NCBI GenBank assembly: GCA_026545225.1
Contig: CM048846.1
Coordinates: 83,531,270-83,595,269 of the forward strand
From: Cornus controversa
Taxonomy: Eukaryota > Streptophyta > Magnoliopsida > Cornales > Cornaceae
Direction: 5' to 3'
DNA length: 64,000 nt
Part shown: positions 1-13,900 of the stretch, one piece after another
How the letters are laid out: every line of letters starts with the position of its first letter
How positions within the stretch are numbered: the first letter of the stretch is position 1
Made by a program: the position numbers and the translations under genes
The notes under the pieces: model-generated
Databases searched by the model: none
Told to the model about the DNA's origin: nothing
The model's input: only the letters and a program-made list of their open reading frames with translations

Positions 1-1089
1 CTAACACTGAGCTCAAAGTAGTAATTTTATTCATAATTATATTGATAAAATGAGAAAAAAATATTATAGTGCTTGTGCTGTATTAATTGGTCATATTATC
101 ACGTCTGTATCTATTATTAATGTAGTTATGTTTTTTAACTTATTATTGAAGACTAAACATTTTAAAAAAATTTAATTTATAACTTAATATTTCAGCACTT
201 AAGGTGCTCTCACAATAAACTTGCACACACACGTGTTTGTTTAAAATCATGATATCTTGAATCAAATGGCATAAAAATATTCATAATCGAAGGGTCAGAT
301 ATTGACTCTCAAGTGCTCACGTGTTACCATCTATATTTTAATAAAACTTTGTCAAAACATTCCATATTTCCACCGCCATTAACATAAGATATTGTGCTTC
401 CATGTCAGAGCTACAGATTAGATTACGTTGCACTCAACAGATGTTATGTTTTGATTGGTTAACGTCGACTGACTCAGACTCTGTGAATGACATGCGCACA
501 AGGCGCACTTTAGTTAAAGTGACTGGTCTCAAGTCGTAACGCGTGACGTGCACAACTATCGTTTATGTTAAACATAATTGGATGCATCACGACCACGGTG
601 CTCCTGCATTTAGTTTCAAAATCTTCGCAGAAAAATACACGTGTCATCGTCTAGTACCTCGACTCTGATGCTCCGTTGAGCACTCTGAATGCTCGCCCAT
701 CTTATCAAATCCTCTTGAAATTTTAGATTTCAAAAACCATCTGAGAAATTTTAATTCAATTCGATATTTTTAAATGAATTATAGTGTATAGAATAAGAAG
801 AAAAAATTAAGATATAAAACGAGTTAGAGTTGGGTAAATTGTAAATTATATTTTAATTAATTTCAAATTCATTAAATTCTATCATTTCTTTTTTAGAATT
901 TCATAATATTATATTTTAGTATTTGGAATTTCTTCAAATTCAATTCCATTACTTATTTTATTCATTCCAAATAACATGAATCTTATTTTAAACTACTTAT
1001 TAATGTTAAATTAATAAGTTAATTAGTTATTTGTATTTGACATTGAATAAAAAAGAGCATAACTTAGTGGTGTGAATTTCTTGCCTAGG

Positions 1090-1144
<55 letters not shown>

Positions 1145-1730
1145 TGCGACTGTTAGATAGATTGATTTTAGACTGTAGATATACAAAAATATTTTGGATC
1201 AATCTTAAATATAATATAGACTAGCGTATTATCTGTGTCTTTGGCACTATAAAAAAATTATTGAACTAAATCATTTTAAGAGTGTGAGAGTAAGTGAATA
1301 TGTATGTGAATTTAAGTGTTATATAATGAGTGAATTGTGATTGTTAGATCAACCATAGAAAAATTTATTTTAGACTGTGGATAGGTATAAATTATTTTGA
1401 ATCGTAAAAATTAAATTTTTTAACCGTTGTGATTTTTTTTTTTTTTCAGGAGATTAAAATAGAGTGCTTACATGTAATATAAGATATGGCGGGTAAGGAC
1501 ACGTTGATCTAGTTTTTATTTATTTATTATTTTTTAGGATTAGATAAGAAGGCACACCGGATTAGCATGCACACCGGATAAAAATGTACGTACCCTCTCA
1601 CAACAAGCAAAGAAAATAATTCCATTTTTTTCTATGTTTAGTCATCACCGCGTAGAGAGAGAAAGTAAACAAAGTAACAAACACGCTGAATAGCTATAAT
1701 TAATTAAATTTTGAAAAAACCTCTTGGCTT
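1..1730. other. AT-rich upstream intergenic DNA
   Basis: No convincing gene is visible. The stretch is AT-rich and holds a (TA)n microsatellite at about 1090-1141. It forms the distal upstream region of the AIPP2-like gene that follows. Confidence 0.6.
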
Positions 1731-1743
1731 CGTATAAAAGCTC

Positions 1744-1778
<35 letters not shown>

Positions 1779-1800
1779 CAAGTATATAAACTAAAGAGTG
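1731..1800 (+). promoter_or_regulatory. Core promoter of the AIPP2-like gene: TATA box and CT-rich patch
   Basis: A TATA box (tataaaag, 1733-1740) is followed directly by a (CT)n tract at about 1743-1769. This is a common plant core-promoter layout, in which a pyrimidine patch surrounds the start of transcription. The first coding-like exon begins about 60-120 bases downstream. The exact transcription start is inferred. Confidence 0.5.
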
Positions 1801-1857
1801 CTCTAGTGTTTCAATTTTCTTGTGAATGAAGCATTGCTTGATCAATTGATATCCAAA

Positions 1858-1917
1858 CTTAAGTCTCGCATTTTGGAAGAGCTCTACGACTTCACTGAGG
1901 AGGTTTCAGAACCAAAG
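1858..1917 (+). CDS. AIPP2-like exon 1 (EELYDFTEEVSEPK)
   Basis: The reading EELYDFTEEVSEPK matches the family's N-terminal signature EELYDxTEExSEPK. The next family residues (ITxxLxG) open the exon at 4595. The junction that keeps frame is AAAG|GCATGT, a GC rather than GT donor. Using the GT five bases further in breaks the frame. The first ATG in the presumed leader (1826) opens only a 7-codon frame. No ATG lies in the main frame, so the true start is either in an unseen upstream exon or lost. Confidence 0.6.
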
Positions 1918-4900
1918 GCATGTTATCGGATTGGTCCCTTAACCTCTCTCTCTCTCTCTCTCTCTCTCTTTAATTTCTCTCTTAATTGGGGTTTACGAAT
2001 GATTTTGAGCATGAAATGACTAATTTAATGTTTATTGATCATTGTTTCCTATTGCAAGTTTTGAATTTTATTGTTTAACTGTTGCGTTTTGTATGTATTT
2101 TCGAGTTTTGGGTATGATATTGGACGGGGATTAGGGCTTTAGGATAAAGAATGTTGATTAGCTTCAATTGTTTTGTTGGCGTGGTCTCTAGGGCTTCAAA
2201 TTAAGCACTGATTACATTGATGTGATATATGGAAGATATCATTTCTAATTAAACATATTGCTGAATTCGCTTCTGTAGAATTGAACTCACTCACTCACTC
2301 TAATCTTTTTGTAAATCTATGTATATGTGTCTATTGCCTGCTTTAATAATTTTGTTGTTATCCCAGATAATCCATATTATAATCTTTTGTGCATATATTT
2401 ATGTCTATTGCATAGATTTGTATATGTATGATATATGTATTTATATATGCATGTATGCTTATTCGCATGGTCATATACTGAATGATGAAGTAATTTTGTT
2501 ATCCCATTATATTATGTGGATATGTGATCTCATATATATGTGTGTAAATTTATTTCATGCATTAGTTACTTTGTCGTGATCCTTAGGGGTGCAAATGAGG
2601 TGACCGACCGAATGCAACCCAATATTTCACAGGTTTGGGCAGCATTTTTCAAAATCTAGGACCGGCCTTGGGTTAAGAACCCCCACTTCTTTCCAGTTGA
2701 GTTCAGGATGACATATCGAAGCACCCGAATGTAACCCAAGTTAGCCAAACTGAGCTTAATTCAAAGCTTCATTCAATTATAATCCAAACCGCAATCTGCA
2801 TATTTCCTCCTATGGAAATTATTCTTTGTTCGAGAGAATTCAACATGTCCAATTTTCTGTCAGCCTCTAGCATGTAAAGCAAGCAGTCTGACATTTGTCC
2901 TGACTCCTGTCAATTTGTGCTTCACAACATTATGCAGGGGCAGACCTACTATCCCCCCAAATTCTTCTTTAACACCATATATTCAGGTCTATATGGTGAG
3001 CTTGAAAAAACAAATTACATGTGGCCCCTCCAAAATCATAGAGAATTATAATTTGGTCCTTTTTAGTCTTTCTTTACAAAGTTCAAATTTGGTAAAGTAA
3101 TCCAGTAAAACGATAGTCCTAGCTATAGCAAATCAAATAATCAATACTCTGTTCACACACACACACGTGCGCGCGCGCGCATAATACATTCAAGTGAGAA
3201 AAAAGAAGGATACTTGGCACTCGGCATGCTCATTCCTTGGTTGCCACTCTTTGTTGAAGGTGCTCTTAGCCTCTTTACTAGACTTGCCCCCTTAGAACGA
3301 TTTGATTGCGAGGTTAGCCTCTGAATACAACAATTGTGAGGATGTGAGCACAATGAAGCAATTTCATGATAGACATGCTCTAGAATATATATGGTAAGAC
3401 ATATTGTAAAAAAAAATTACCATTTGCTGGGGGGTTAGTGGAAGCGCGCGAACATCGAGATCCAGTGAAAGCTAACAAAGCAATCATACACAAACACAAG
3501 ATATAACGTGGTTCAGCCAAAACCGGCCTACATTCACTGATGAAAAGAGATTCCACTATGATTTGTAGAGATATTACAACAGTAGAATACCAACACCATG
3601 TACATGCTATCTCCTCGCTACCAGTGCCACCGATATTTTTCCTACTCTACCAACCCATAACCTACCTCTACCCATCAACTCTCTCATGAGACTACATCTC
3701 TATCAATCTCATAAGTCTCGACCCATAACGTGAGTACTTATTTATAGAGTTCCAAACCCAATTCCTTGTTGCACAAGGATTACAATTCCTTGGAGCCCAA
3801 TACTTGTCTAACAAGAAATTCTCGAACAGAATACAACTCTAAAATAGAAACCCAATTAAACTAGGAATTTGAGACAAAATTCCCAACACTATTGATCTGT
3901 AATTTTTTAAAATTCTAATTACATAGCACTTTTTTCCCCTCCAACTGAAAAGTTCTGGATCATCCCCTGATATATGGTTTTTATGTTTCAATTTGTTTTG
4001 GATCTTGATGATTTGCAACAATGTTTCCACGAGCTGAAATAGTGCCTCAATGAATATATTTGATTTGCATATCATACTTCACAAATTAAACTATGTTTGT
4101 CTTCATTTTGCTATATCTTCTGCAAATAGTTTAAAATTTAAATTTTGTAAGAGATATATTGACTTCCACAGTTTATAGTTTAGTCATGTCCCAGTGTTTT
4201 GAGATATGAAGGTTGGACAAGCAATCTGAACCCATTCTTGAACCCGAGCCCAACCTGAGTTCTAAGATTCAAGCACAGGCTAGGCTTGGGTTGAAGGTCG
4301 GGTTAGGTTGAACTTGGACTGAAAGTTTCATACCATGGGTTGAGCCTGGGCTAACCCCTAATCCCACCCGAATCACATCCCTATTATCCTTAGTTTGTAT
4401 TTTATCGTATAGGATATGTCTTCAGAGGGTATTAAATATAGATTTTGGCACTAAAATATGTGTGTGTATATGTATGCATATGCATATCTATTTATGCTTT
4501 AATAATTTTGTTACTACTGCAGTATAAAATCTGTATTTCATGGATGTATGGTCTTGGGGACTGTAATTAACATTAAATTTGACCTGCTTTTTAGATTACA
4601 CTGGCACTGAAAGGTGGTTGTCGCATTCAAGGGCCTACAGATCATTCAGATGAATCTGGTAAGACATTGTGCTTATCAAAACAACAGTAATGAAAATGTG
4701 GTATCGTTTCTTTTCAACATAAGGTATATTCAATTTGTGGTTGTTCCTCATATCTTTGAATTTCACTATTATGTTTGGTGTAGTTGAGAAACATACCATG
4801 AAATGCGAGTAAACAGAGTGCTGGTGTGAGTTTGCCCTTCTATTGTTTTTTATTTATTTTAAATATGTATTTTTTATAATTTATTTCCGTGCAACCTCAT

Positions 4901-7900
4901 TTATGTTTGTTAATAAAATAAAATAGAATTGAAGAGCGAAATTAAACAAGAAGAGCATAGGAATATAACGTGGTTCGGCCACTACAGCCTACATCCATGG
5001 CACACAAAGCCCAAAGGGTTACCTCACTTTTATTGTATTCTCTCTTAGTTTTGTTTAGAATGACAACCTCTATTTATAGGTGAAAGAATACACGTGATAA
5101 ATATGAAAAATACATTAATGGAAGATTCCTAAAATCAATCCCATAAATCACTCCAATAATATATTCTCCAACAATGTTAATGGTTTGGAAAGTGAAAATA
5201 GATTCAATTAGGTTAATCTGGGAAAGGAGAAATAAGTCTAATTGGTGTTGAGTAAGATTCAAGGCTGTTTTTACTTTAAAAAAATTCCTTAAACCAGGGT
5301 TTAAGACGTAGTTGTTGGACGCACTAAAATGTGTTTTTGCCACAGTATAATTGATTTCAACTTGTTGGCTCATAATAAGTAACAGTGAGAATTTTGGAGA
5401 AGATTGTATGCCTTATTGCTTCATGGAAGTTTCTTTTAAACTTGGTTTGATGTGAAAATAAATACTTAACTATTCTACGCATTTGTGCATGGATGCATGC
5501 AATTTGTGTTCATGTGTATGTGTCTCTTTGTGCATACATTCATGCATGTTCAGGGAGGAGGTGGGTGGAGGATATAACTACTGTTCTTTTGTAGGCCAAT
5601 TTTGTTTGTTGGGCACTTCCACATAAATGAAGTAACTGTCATAGATCTGAGTTGTACACTAACACTCTATGGGTTCTAGCTTGATATTTATCGCATATTG
5701 TCTACATTGTACCTTTATGGGCTCTCCATGTGAGGAATATACTATTTTCCACTCTATATATGTTATGATTCATAAGATTCGATATTTAAACTAATATGTT
5801 AACTTGATTGCCCCTGCAAGTTTCTTGAATATACTGCCTAACTTTTGAAGTTGCTCTCTCTCTCTCTCTCTCTCTATTATGTCATTTTAATTTTGACTAC
5901 TTTTTATTATGTTATTTTTTTTTTCCTTTATCCAACTTGATCTTTTCTCGGTTATAAGCTTCCACTTTTCTCATGTCAGGAGTTTTCTGGGACTGAAAAT
6001 ATATATGTGAGGCATCTCAGAAGTGGGAAATTTTGCTCAAGAACAGAATCTGGGACGTGCAGTCTTTCTGCAACCCTAAGCTCACCTTGTTTGCATTATA
6101 ACCCAGCATTAGCACCTACGGGATTGAAGCCTGACAATTTATTAGATGAAGTTTGTCCAAGAAAGATGGCTTGCCGATGCTCCTTCACTAATGCTGATCT
6201 GTTATCTCCTTTTAAGAACAAAGAACACAATTATGGACATCATACAAGTAGTGAAACTAGTAACATTCTCAGTGCTTGTTCAAGTCATGATTCATCCTCT
6301 GAAAATGCAGAAAGAAAAGCTACTTTGATGGTTCCTGGTACCTCTGGCGTTGCAATGCTTTCAAAGTTAGCTGCTGATCTAACTGTTGCAGAGGATCGGG
6401 AACTTCTTGAGCCACATATTTTTTGTGGCAAAAGAATCTTCTCAAATCAGTGTAAGAAGCAGAAAGTTTCAGAATGTAATGGTGATGACATCTCATGCGT
6501 CACTGCAGCTGACAGCCCAAACATGATCATTGGTGATCACAGAGGTGACATAGACAGGAAGAATGTACGATGTAGTTCAACTTCAGTTAATAGTTCCCGT
6601 CTTGAAGGATTTGAGAAGGAAGTTAATGTTCAACCAACTTCATATTGTTCTGCTGGTAGTCCTTGTGAAATAGAAGAGGGACACATTTGCTCTTGTAGGC
6701 CAACCGAGTTTAACAAGAAATCTTTACAGGAGACTCCGCCTATTTCTGATAAATCGGACCCATCAGTGATTTCTTCCTTGGGAGATGTTTGTGCTGGTGG
6801 TAGCGCATTGAAGGTGCAAAGTCAATTTTTTTTTCTTCAAGTGGAAAATACTTCCATTAATTCAACTGCTAATAAGAAAGATAATTCATGTTCTCATTTC
6901 CAGGGAGATCTTTCTGTCTGTTCCATGGAACAAGTAGATTCGTCTCTTGCAAGATTGGCAACCTTTAGTCATGATGGTCTTAAACATGATGCACTTGACA
7001 GTGCTGAATCTGTTAAACATAAAACTGAAGTGGATGAGGGGGATCCAACATCCAAAGCTATGAATTGTCCAGACCAGAATGAAAACTTGGTTTCGCTTGA
7101 AGTGTCCTATGCACAGGAACCTCTGGTGCAATCTCAGCCTATCAACTGTAATGATGGATCAGATCTTTTGGAGGATGTACGAAGTGTTTCTTTCTTAAAT
7201 TATTTTAACATTCTCAGTGTGGCACTATTTGCATTGCATTGACATTCTAGGGATGAAAGCTACGAAGCATGGTCACCGGACACAACCTGGACACCTCAAC
7301 CTTGTAAATCTTTAAAAATTAGGACATGAACATGGCAATGAAGATATATTTTTAATGTCTATGGTTTTGTTAGTTGCATGCTGGGGAGTGTCCGAGAAGT
7401 GTCTATCACATGTTTGAAATTAAGAATTTTAATTTTATGTTATAGACACACCTAAGATGTGTTGGATACGAGTCTGGAAGATTTGAGCAAGTGCCTATTC
7501 ATAACAAATTCCAGCATAGACATGACTCCTTATAAGTATTTGTACCTTTTAGGATGAACATAATGAACTTAATAAAGCAAAAAAAATGACAGTATTTTCT
7601 TTCATGGAATTGAAATTGACTAATAACACAAGCCTTTATAGTTACAGCAACAAGGGGAAACGAGCCTTTATAGTTACAGTAACACTGCCTGGTTGGTGTC
7701 ATAACAGGTAAACATTTGTGATATCTGTGGGGATGCTGGTCGGGAGGAGTTGCTTGCTACTTGTAGCAGGTGCAGTGATGGGGCAGAGCACATGTAAGTC
7801 ATTTATAATTATCCTTTGGATGTTTTGTTTTTCTCTTTTTCTGAAACTATTATTTTTGCAATACCTGCATGTTGCTACTTTTATTTTTTTTTCTTTTTTC

Positions 7901-10900
7901 TTTTTCTTATTCTTTTTTCCTTTGAGGGGGATCTTGACGCTTATTTTCTATCAATCAGTTACTGCATGCGTGTTCGGCTGGATAAGGTTCCTGAGGGCAA
8001 TTGGATGTGTGAAGAATGCATGCTTCAGGAGGAAACTGAGAAACAGACGCAAAATGAATATGAAAAGTTAGTTGGAACTTCAAAAGGTCCAGCCTTGAAT
8101 GAAATACGCCAAGATGTTGGGAATTCTTGTACTGCCAATACTAAGACTTCTTTGTTATCGGATGTCAAAGATTCAAGTGTTGATAAAAGCAGAAGAGAGT
8201 CAAGGGACAAAGTTTGTTCAATTCAACGCTCCTCTGCCAAGAGACTTGCAGACAATTTGGAATCTGTCTCAGTGGTGAAAAGAAGGGCTCTTGAAACAAG
8301 TGCAGGATCACCCAGGGTGTCCAGCCCCTTCAGAAAAGCTTTACAGTCTCAGGATTCTTCATACAAGGACTTGGATGGGGGAAAATCAAAATCAGCCTAC
8401 AAGATATCTTCTCTTGGAGACCGCGCTTCTAATAGTACATTGGGGAAAGCACACTTACTTACTAATTCAGTTCATAATTCACCAAAATCCCCACCTGTTC
8501 TAACGTCACGGGGTAATTTTTTATTGCATAGCTTTTGCTCGATAAAAATTATTTCAATCATGAGGCAGACATTATCTTGTAATGAGAATGCCTTGTTTCG
8601 CCTGTGTTTGGATTTATGAGTTCAAAAATTGGTTTTACAGGTACTCTCACAAGGTCAAATTCAGTCAACATTTTAGCCTCAAAACGGAAAGTCCAACTGT
8701 CAGAAGAAGATACTCTCCAAAAGCAAAAGTTCTCCAAAGAAACTGCTGCCAGTGAGAAGAAAAAGGATGGCACTGTCAGAATGATGAGTAAATCTATGTC
8801 ATTTAATAATGTCAGCTCTGGCCGTTCAAATGCTGCTGATTTAAATTTCAAAACACTCTCTTCAGAATTTCCTCATGTTGAGGATTTCAAGAGATTAAGA
8901 CATGCAAAAGAATGTAATCCAATTGAGAGGAAGCATACAGGAAAATTAGATAATACTCTAGTTAGTTCCACAATGGCTAATTCCTGTCTCTTAACATTAA
9001 AAACTGATGAAAAAATTGAATCACATCTTTCTGGAACTTATCGCGATCGGAAGGCTGTTCAACTTGATGGAAATTCACAGAATTCACCAAAACCAGCTGG
9101 GCAACTGGTTCATAAAAGCTCCAAATATCCCAATCATCTAGGTAGGGTTCCTTTATTTTCCTGATAAATTATCAATCTTACTCCCTTTTTTAGTCTTTTT
9201 AAGTTTATTGGTTGTCTGTTCCACACTGAGTAAGTATCTTTTGGTTAATAGATGGATCTGGTGTGGTAAAGCAGATGCACTCGTTTTCATCCAATACGAT
9301 TGGGGATCCATCTTCTCATGCAATATCCGACTCTTCTCATGAAATGAAGCCAAGTCTAGTTGTCCTGAAGAATGATCTTGCATCTAGTTCTTTATTGAGT
9401 TCTGATTGTCATTGTGGTAGTTCTGATGCAATTGCAAAAGATAAATCGCCCGAGTCACGGGAATCTTCCAGTCAGGGTGAGAAAGTCAAGGAGACCTCTT
9501 ATTTCAGCAAGGCTGAGCAACATGTTTCAGCTGGAAGTGGAAGTGTACACTGTCATAAATGTAAGAATATGGGTCATACTGCGGAATCTTGCCCAATAAT
9601 GAGTTATCGGGCTCCTGTTCTTGATGCAGGAAGTTCAAAGGAAGTGGACCGAAGTGATAGGACGGATCTTGGGCCCATATTTTGCAATCAACCTAATGCA
9701 TCTAGGATTTTTTCTGTTCCAAAGCTTGATTATATTTGGAAGTATGCCCTTCTCCACTCCTCTTATTATCTTATTTTGTAGTTTGTTAAATTCGGTTTCG
9801 ACAAGATTGAGTCATTGCTGTGGGCTTTAAGAATGTCTTATACACATTTTCCTGACATGCCACGCAGAGGTGAATTTGAAATTCAGAGTAGTGGAAGACT
9901 TCCCAGTTTCTGTTGTGGGATTCAAGCTCACTTATCTACTTTCTCATCGCCTAAAGTTTCTGAAGAAGTGAAGAAATTCCCTCGCAAAATCCTTTTGGAG
10001 GAAGTACCTCGTTTGAGTACATGGCCAACTCAGTTCCTGGGGAATCATCCCAAAGAAGACAGCATTGGGCTTTACTTCTTTGCAGAAGATCTTGAAAGGT
10101 TTATTTCTTTTCTTTGGCATATTTGTTTTTCCTCGTATACATTGGAGGTGCCATCTTCCTTACATAATTATTTTTTAACTTTTTCATATGCTTTTCTTGC
10201 AGCTACGGAAGAAATTATAAGAGCATGTTGGAGTGCATGATCAATTATGATTTAGCTCTGAAAGGGAAATTCGATGGAGTTGAACTTCTAATATTTTCAT
10301 CCAATGTGCTTCCTGAAAACTCCCAGTGTAACGACTGATCTTCATGCTCTTTGATTTTATTTAAGATTGTCAAATGCATGCAAGCTTATGCCTTGGCATT
10401 TTCTCAATTGTATGTTATGTTTTTGGCAGGTTGGAATAAGTTGTTTTTCTTATGGGGTGTTTTTAGAGGAAGGAAGGTCAACGATGTAGAATGTCTTGGC
10501 TCTCAAAAGAAAACTTCTAACCCCAGCTTGAATGATGTGCCCTTGGACCAGGATTTATCCCCACTTACTATGTTTGGGTCTCGAAACATGTATTCTTCTG
10601 GAAAGCCAAGTGAATGTTTATCTGCAGCGAAGTTATTCTACAATGTACAACGATCATCTACTTCCATCGATCTTCAGGAATTGCCCTCTGTTTCTTCTAC
10701 TAGAAAGGATGGGAATTGTAAACCTATACTATCTTCTTCTGAACAGAAGTGTTTCAGTTCAGAAGCAAATTATAATCAGCAACCAAGCAGAGATGATGCT
10801 GTTTTGCTATCAAATATTCCAATGAAAACAGAGCAGTTTTGCAGCGATGTGCAACAAACGAATACCTTTCTGGTAATATTTGTTTCCATTGCACTTTGAT

Positions 10901-13900
10901 TTTGTCATATATTTCTTGTTTTGTTCCTTTTTAATCATTGCTTGCATTATCTTTTGGGTACCGTTACAAAAAGGTCGAACTTGTATTTTAGTAGCTCATA
11001 TGATTAATTTTCTTTTGGCAGTAAAATGTAAGCTTAGAAAATGGTAAGATGATTAAATTGAACTAAATTGAGCATCTTCATCAGGTAAATAATTTCAAAT
11101 ACAAAAAGTCATTTAGGGGGATATGCAACATTCTCAATGCCTCTTTGATAGTATTTACTTCTGCTGCTATTTGTTGTTATGATAAATTGGATCTCTCTTG
11201 TTTATTTCCTTTTGGTTAATGTCTGCAATCTCTTTACCATAGAGTTATAAATGATTGAAGCTTGTACTTTACGAAATTGTATAATTGTTTTTCAGTTGAC
11301 AGTAAAAGTGTAGGGTTAACTAGGGGATAATGTGTTAACTTTAAGGGTATAGTGCAGAAAACCCCCCCACTATATAGAAAATGTGCAAAGACCCCCTGTT
11401 ATTCGCAAAACCCCCTACATTTTTCAATTTGTGCAAATAAGGACAAATCTTCAATTTGGGAGAAATTGAACAATGAAATGACTAAAGTACCCTTACTTTA
11501 AAATAACAGGGGTGTTTTTTGCACATTTTCTATCTCTGTGTGTGTGTGGGGGGGGGGGGGGGGGAGGGGGGTGGTTGGTTGTTTGCACTTTACCCTAACT
11601 TTAAAGGTCATTACCCACTGATAGCCTGACAACGCAGTGTGCTCGGAGGTTTTACACTAGATGCAGATCTAACCTTTGACGTTATTTGTACAAGTGATTG
11701 CTCTTAAGACTAGAACCTAGATCTTATTTCCAGAAGCTCAACCAAGCATTTTACTATTGCACCAAGTAATAGCCCCCTAGGAAGCATGGAAACGCCTAAA
11801 AGGTCGAAGAATCCGTGTCAGACACACGCCGGGCACTATCTCGACACGTGTCAGACATGCCAAAAATACGTGTCTGGATTTTAAAAATTTGTGGACACGC
11901 CATGGACACGTGTCCAACACACATCTCCCATTGTTAGGGAGTTTTAATAAAGTTTTAAAAAGAAGGATAGGTTAAAGTGTAAATATGATGGACTACTTTG
12001 AAATTTTTTAATAAAATATGGCGGTTATAACATATAATATTTCAAGTTTTTTTAAAAGACAACTATTATTATTGTTGTGGAGTAGATTCAATTATGTAGT
12101 AGTTTAAACGATAAACTAATTATTTTTATTATGATATGAATTTTTCATGGTTAGGTTGATGAAAAATAATATTACTCTTAAAATATAGGATCATATATAT
12201 AAAAAAGATATATTTATTAGTCGTCGTGTCCCTGCCCTGTCCATATCCTAATTTTTTACAATTTGCCGTGCCATGTTGTGTTCGTGTCCCGTATCCGTAT
12301 CTATATCCATGCTTCTTAGTTTTAGTTAAATTAAAAATTTAACATGAGTTAAATTTATTAAGTAATTGTTATCAAGTACAAAATTTTATAACAAATAAAG
12401 GAAGGGTGTTAGAAGAGCAAATATTATACTCAAAGCCGTAATAATATTCTTACAACAACAACAACCAATCCTTTTTTCTAACTACTTGGGGTCGGCTACC
12501 TAAATCCTATATTTCCATTCTGCTCTATCTAAGGATATAGCCTCAGTCAAACGACACGCTATCGTATTCTTCTTTACTAACTCTACCCACGTTAACTTTG
12601 GTCTTCCTCTTCCCCTAGTATTACCCTCAATGTGGACTATGTCAATCTTCTTAACTAGGGCATTTAGAGGTCTTCTTTGCAGATGTCCAAACTATCTTAA
12701 CTGATTTTCTCATATTTTATCTCCAATTTGTACTACTCCAACCATTTCCCGAATATGATAATTTCTAATTCTATCATTTCTAGTCATACCGCACATTCAT
12801 CTCAACATTCGCATTTCCGACACATTCACTTTATGCATATATTATTTCCTCGTTGCCCAACATTTTGTGCCATAAATTATGGATGGTCTAATAGCGGTTC
12901 AATAGAACTTATCTTTCATTCTTAAATGGATGCACCTATCGCACAATATATTAGATTTGCTCCTCCATTTAACCCATCCTGCCTTGATTTTATGATTAAC
13001 ATCATCTCCAATTTTTCCTTCTTTATGAATAATTGAACCTAAATAACAAAAATGTTCACTTTTTTGTACCTCTTGATTCTCAATCCTCACTACATCCTCA
13101 TTTATATATATAGATTTACTAAAGTTACACTCCATGTATTCAATTTTATTTCTACTTATCTTAAATCATTTTAATTCTAAAGCTTCTCTCCAAACCTCCA
13201 ATTTAGCATTAACTCATTCTCTAGTTCATCGACTAATCATCGGCAAATAACACACACCATGGATACTTATCTTGGATGTGTCTTGTCAATTCATCCATAA
13301 CCAAGGCAAAAAGGTATGGGCTTAATGATGACCCTTGATGTAAGCCTACAGTAACAATAATTGGAAATTTACTTGTTTCTCCTACAAATATTCTAACTAT
13401 AATCACACAACCATCATAAATGTCCTTTATTGTGTCAGTGTATCCTTGTGATTCCTTTCTTTTCTAAAGCCCTCCATTTTAGATCTCTAGGTACCACCCT
13501 ATCATAGGCTTACTCTAAATCAATAACCATATGGAGATCTCTCTTCTTCTCTTTATATCTTTCCATCAATCTCCTCAACAAGTAAATAGCCTCCATCGTT
13601 GACCTTCTCGGCATGAATCCAAATTGATTTTTTGAAACTTTTGTCTCTCGTCTTAGACGTTGTTCAATCACTCTCTCCCAAAGTTTCATAGTGTGACCAA
13701 TTAATTTAATACCACGATAATTATTTCAACTTTGTATGTCCCCTTTATTTTTATATATAGGCATTAAGTTACTTTTGCACCACTAATCAGACATCCTCTT
13801 ACTTGTTATTATCTTATTAAACAATTTTGCCACCCAAGACAAGCTAACTTCTCCTAAACACTTCCAAACCTCAATAGGAATGTCATCGGATCCTAAAGCC

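Larger units (their letters stand above)
2579..4393. mobile_element. hAT-like non-autonomous element in intron 1
   Basis: The left end reads gggtgcaaatg after atccttag, and the right end cacatccctatt is followed by the same 8 bases (2579-2586 and 4386-4393). An 8-bp target duplication and a TAGGGRTG-like end fit the hAT superfamily. The inside contains proline/glycine-codon-like degenerate repeats but no transposase. A solo copia-type LTR (3425-3888) is nested in it. Confidence 0.5.
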
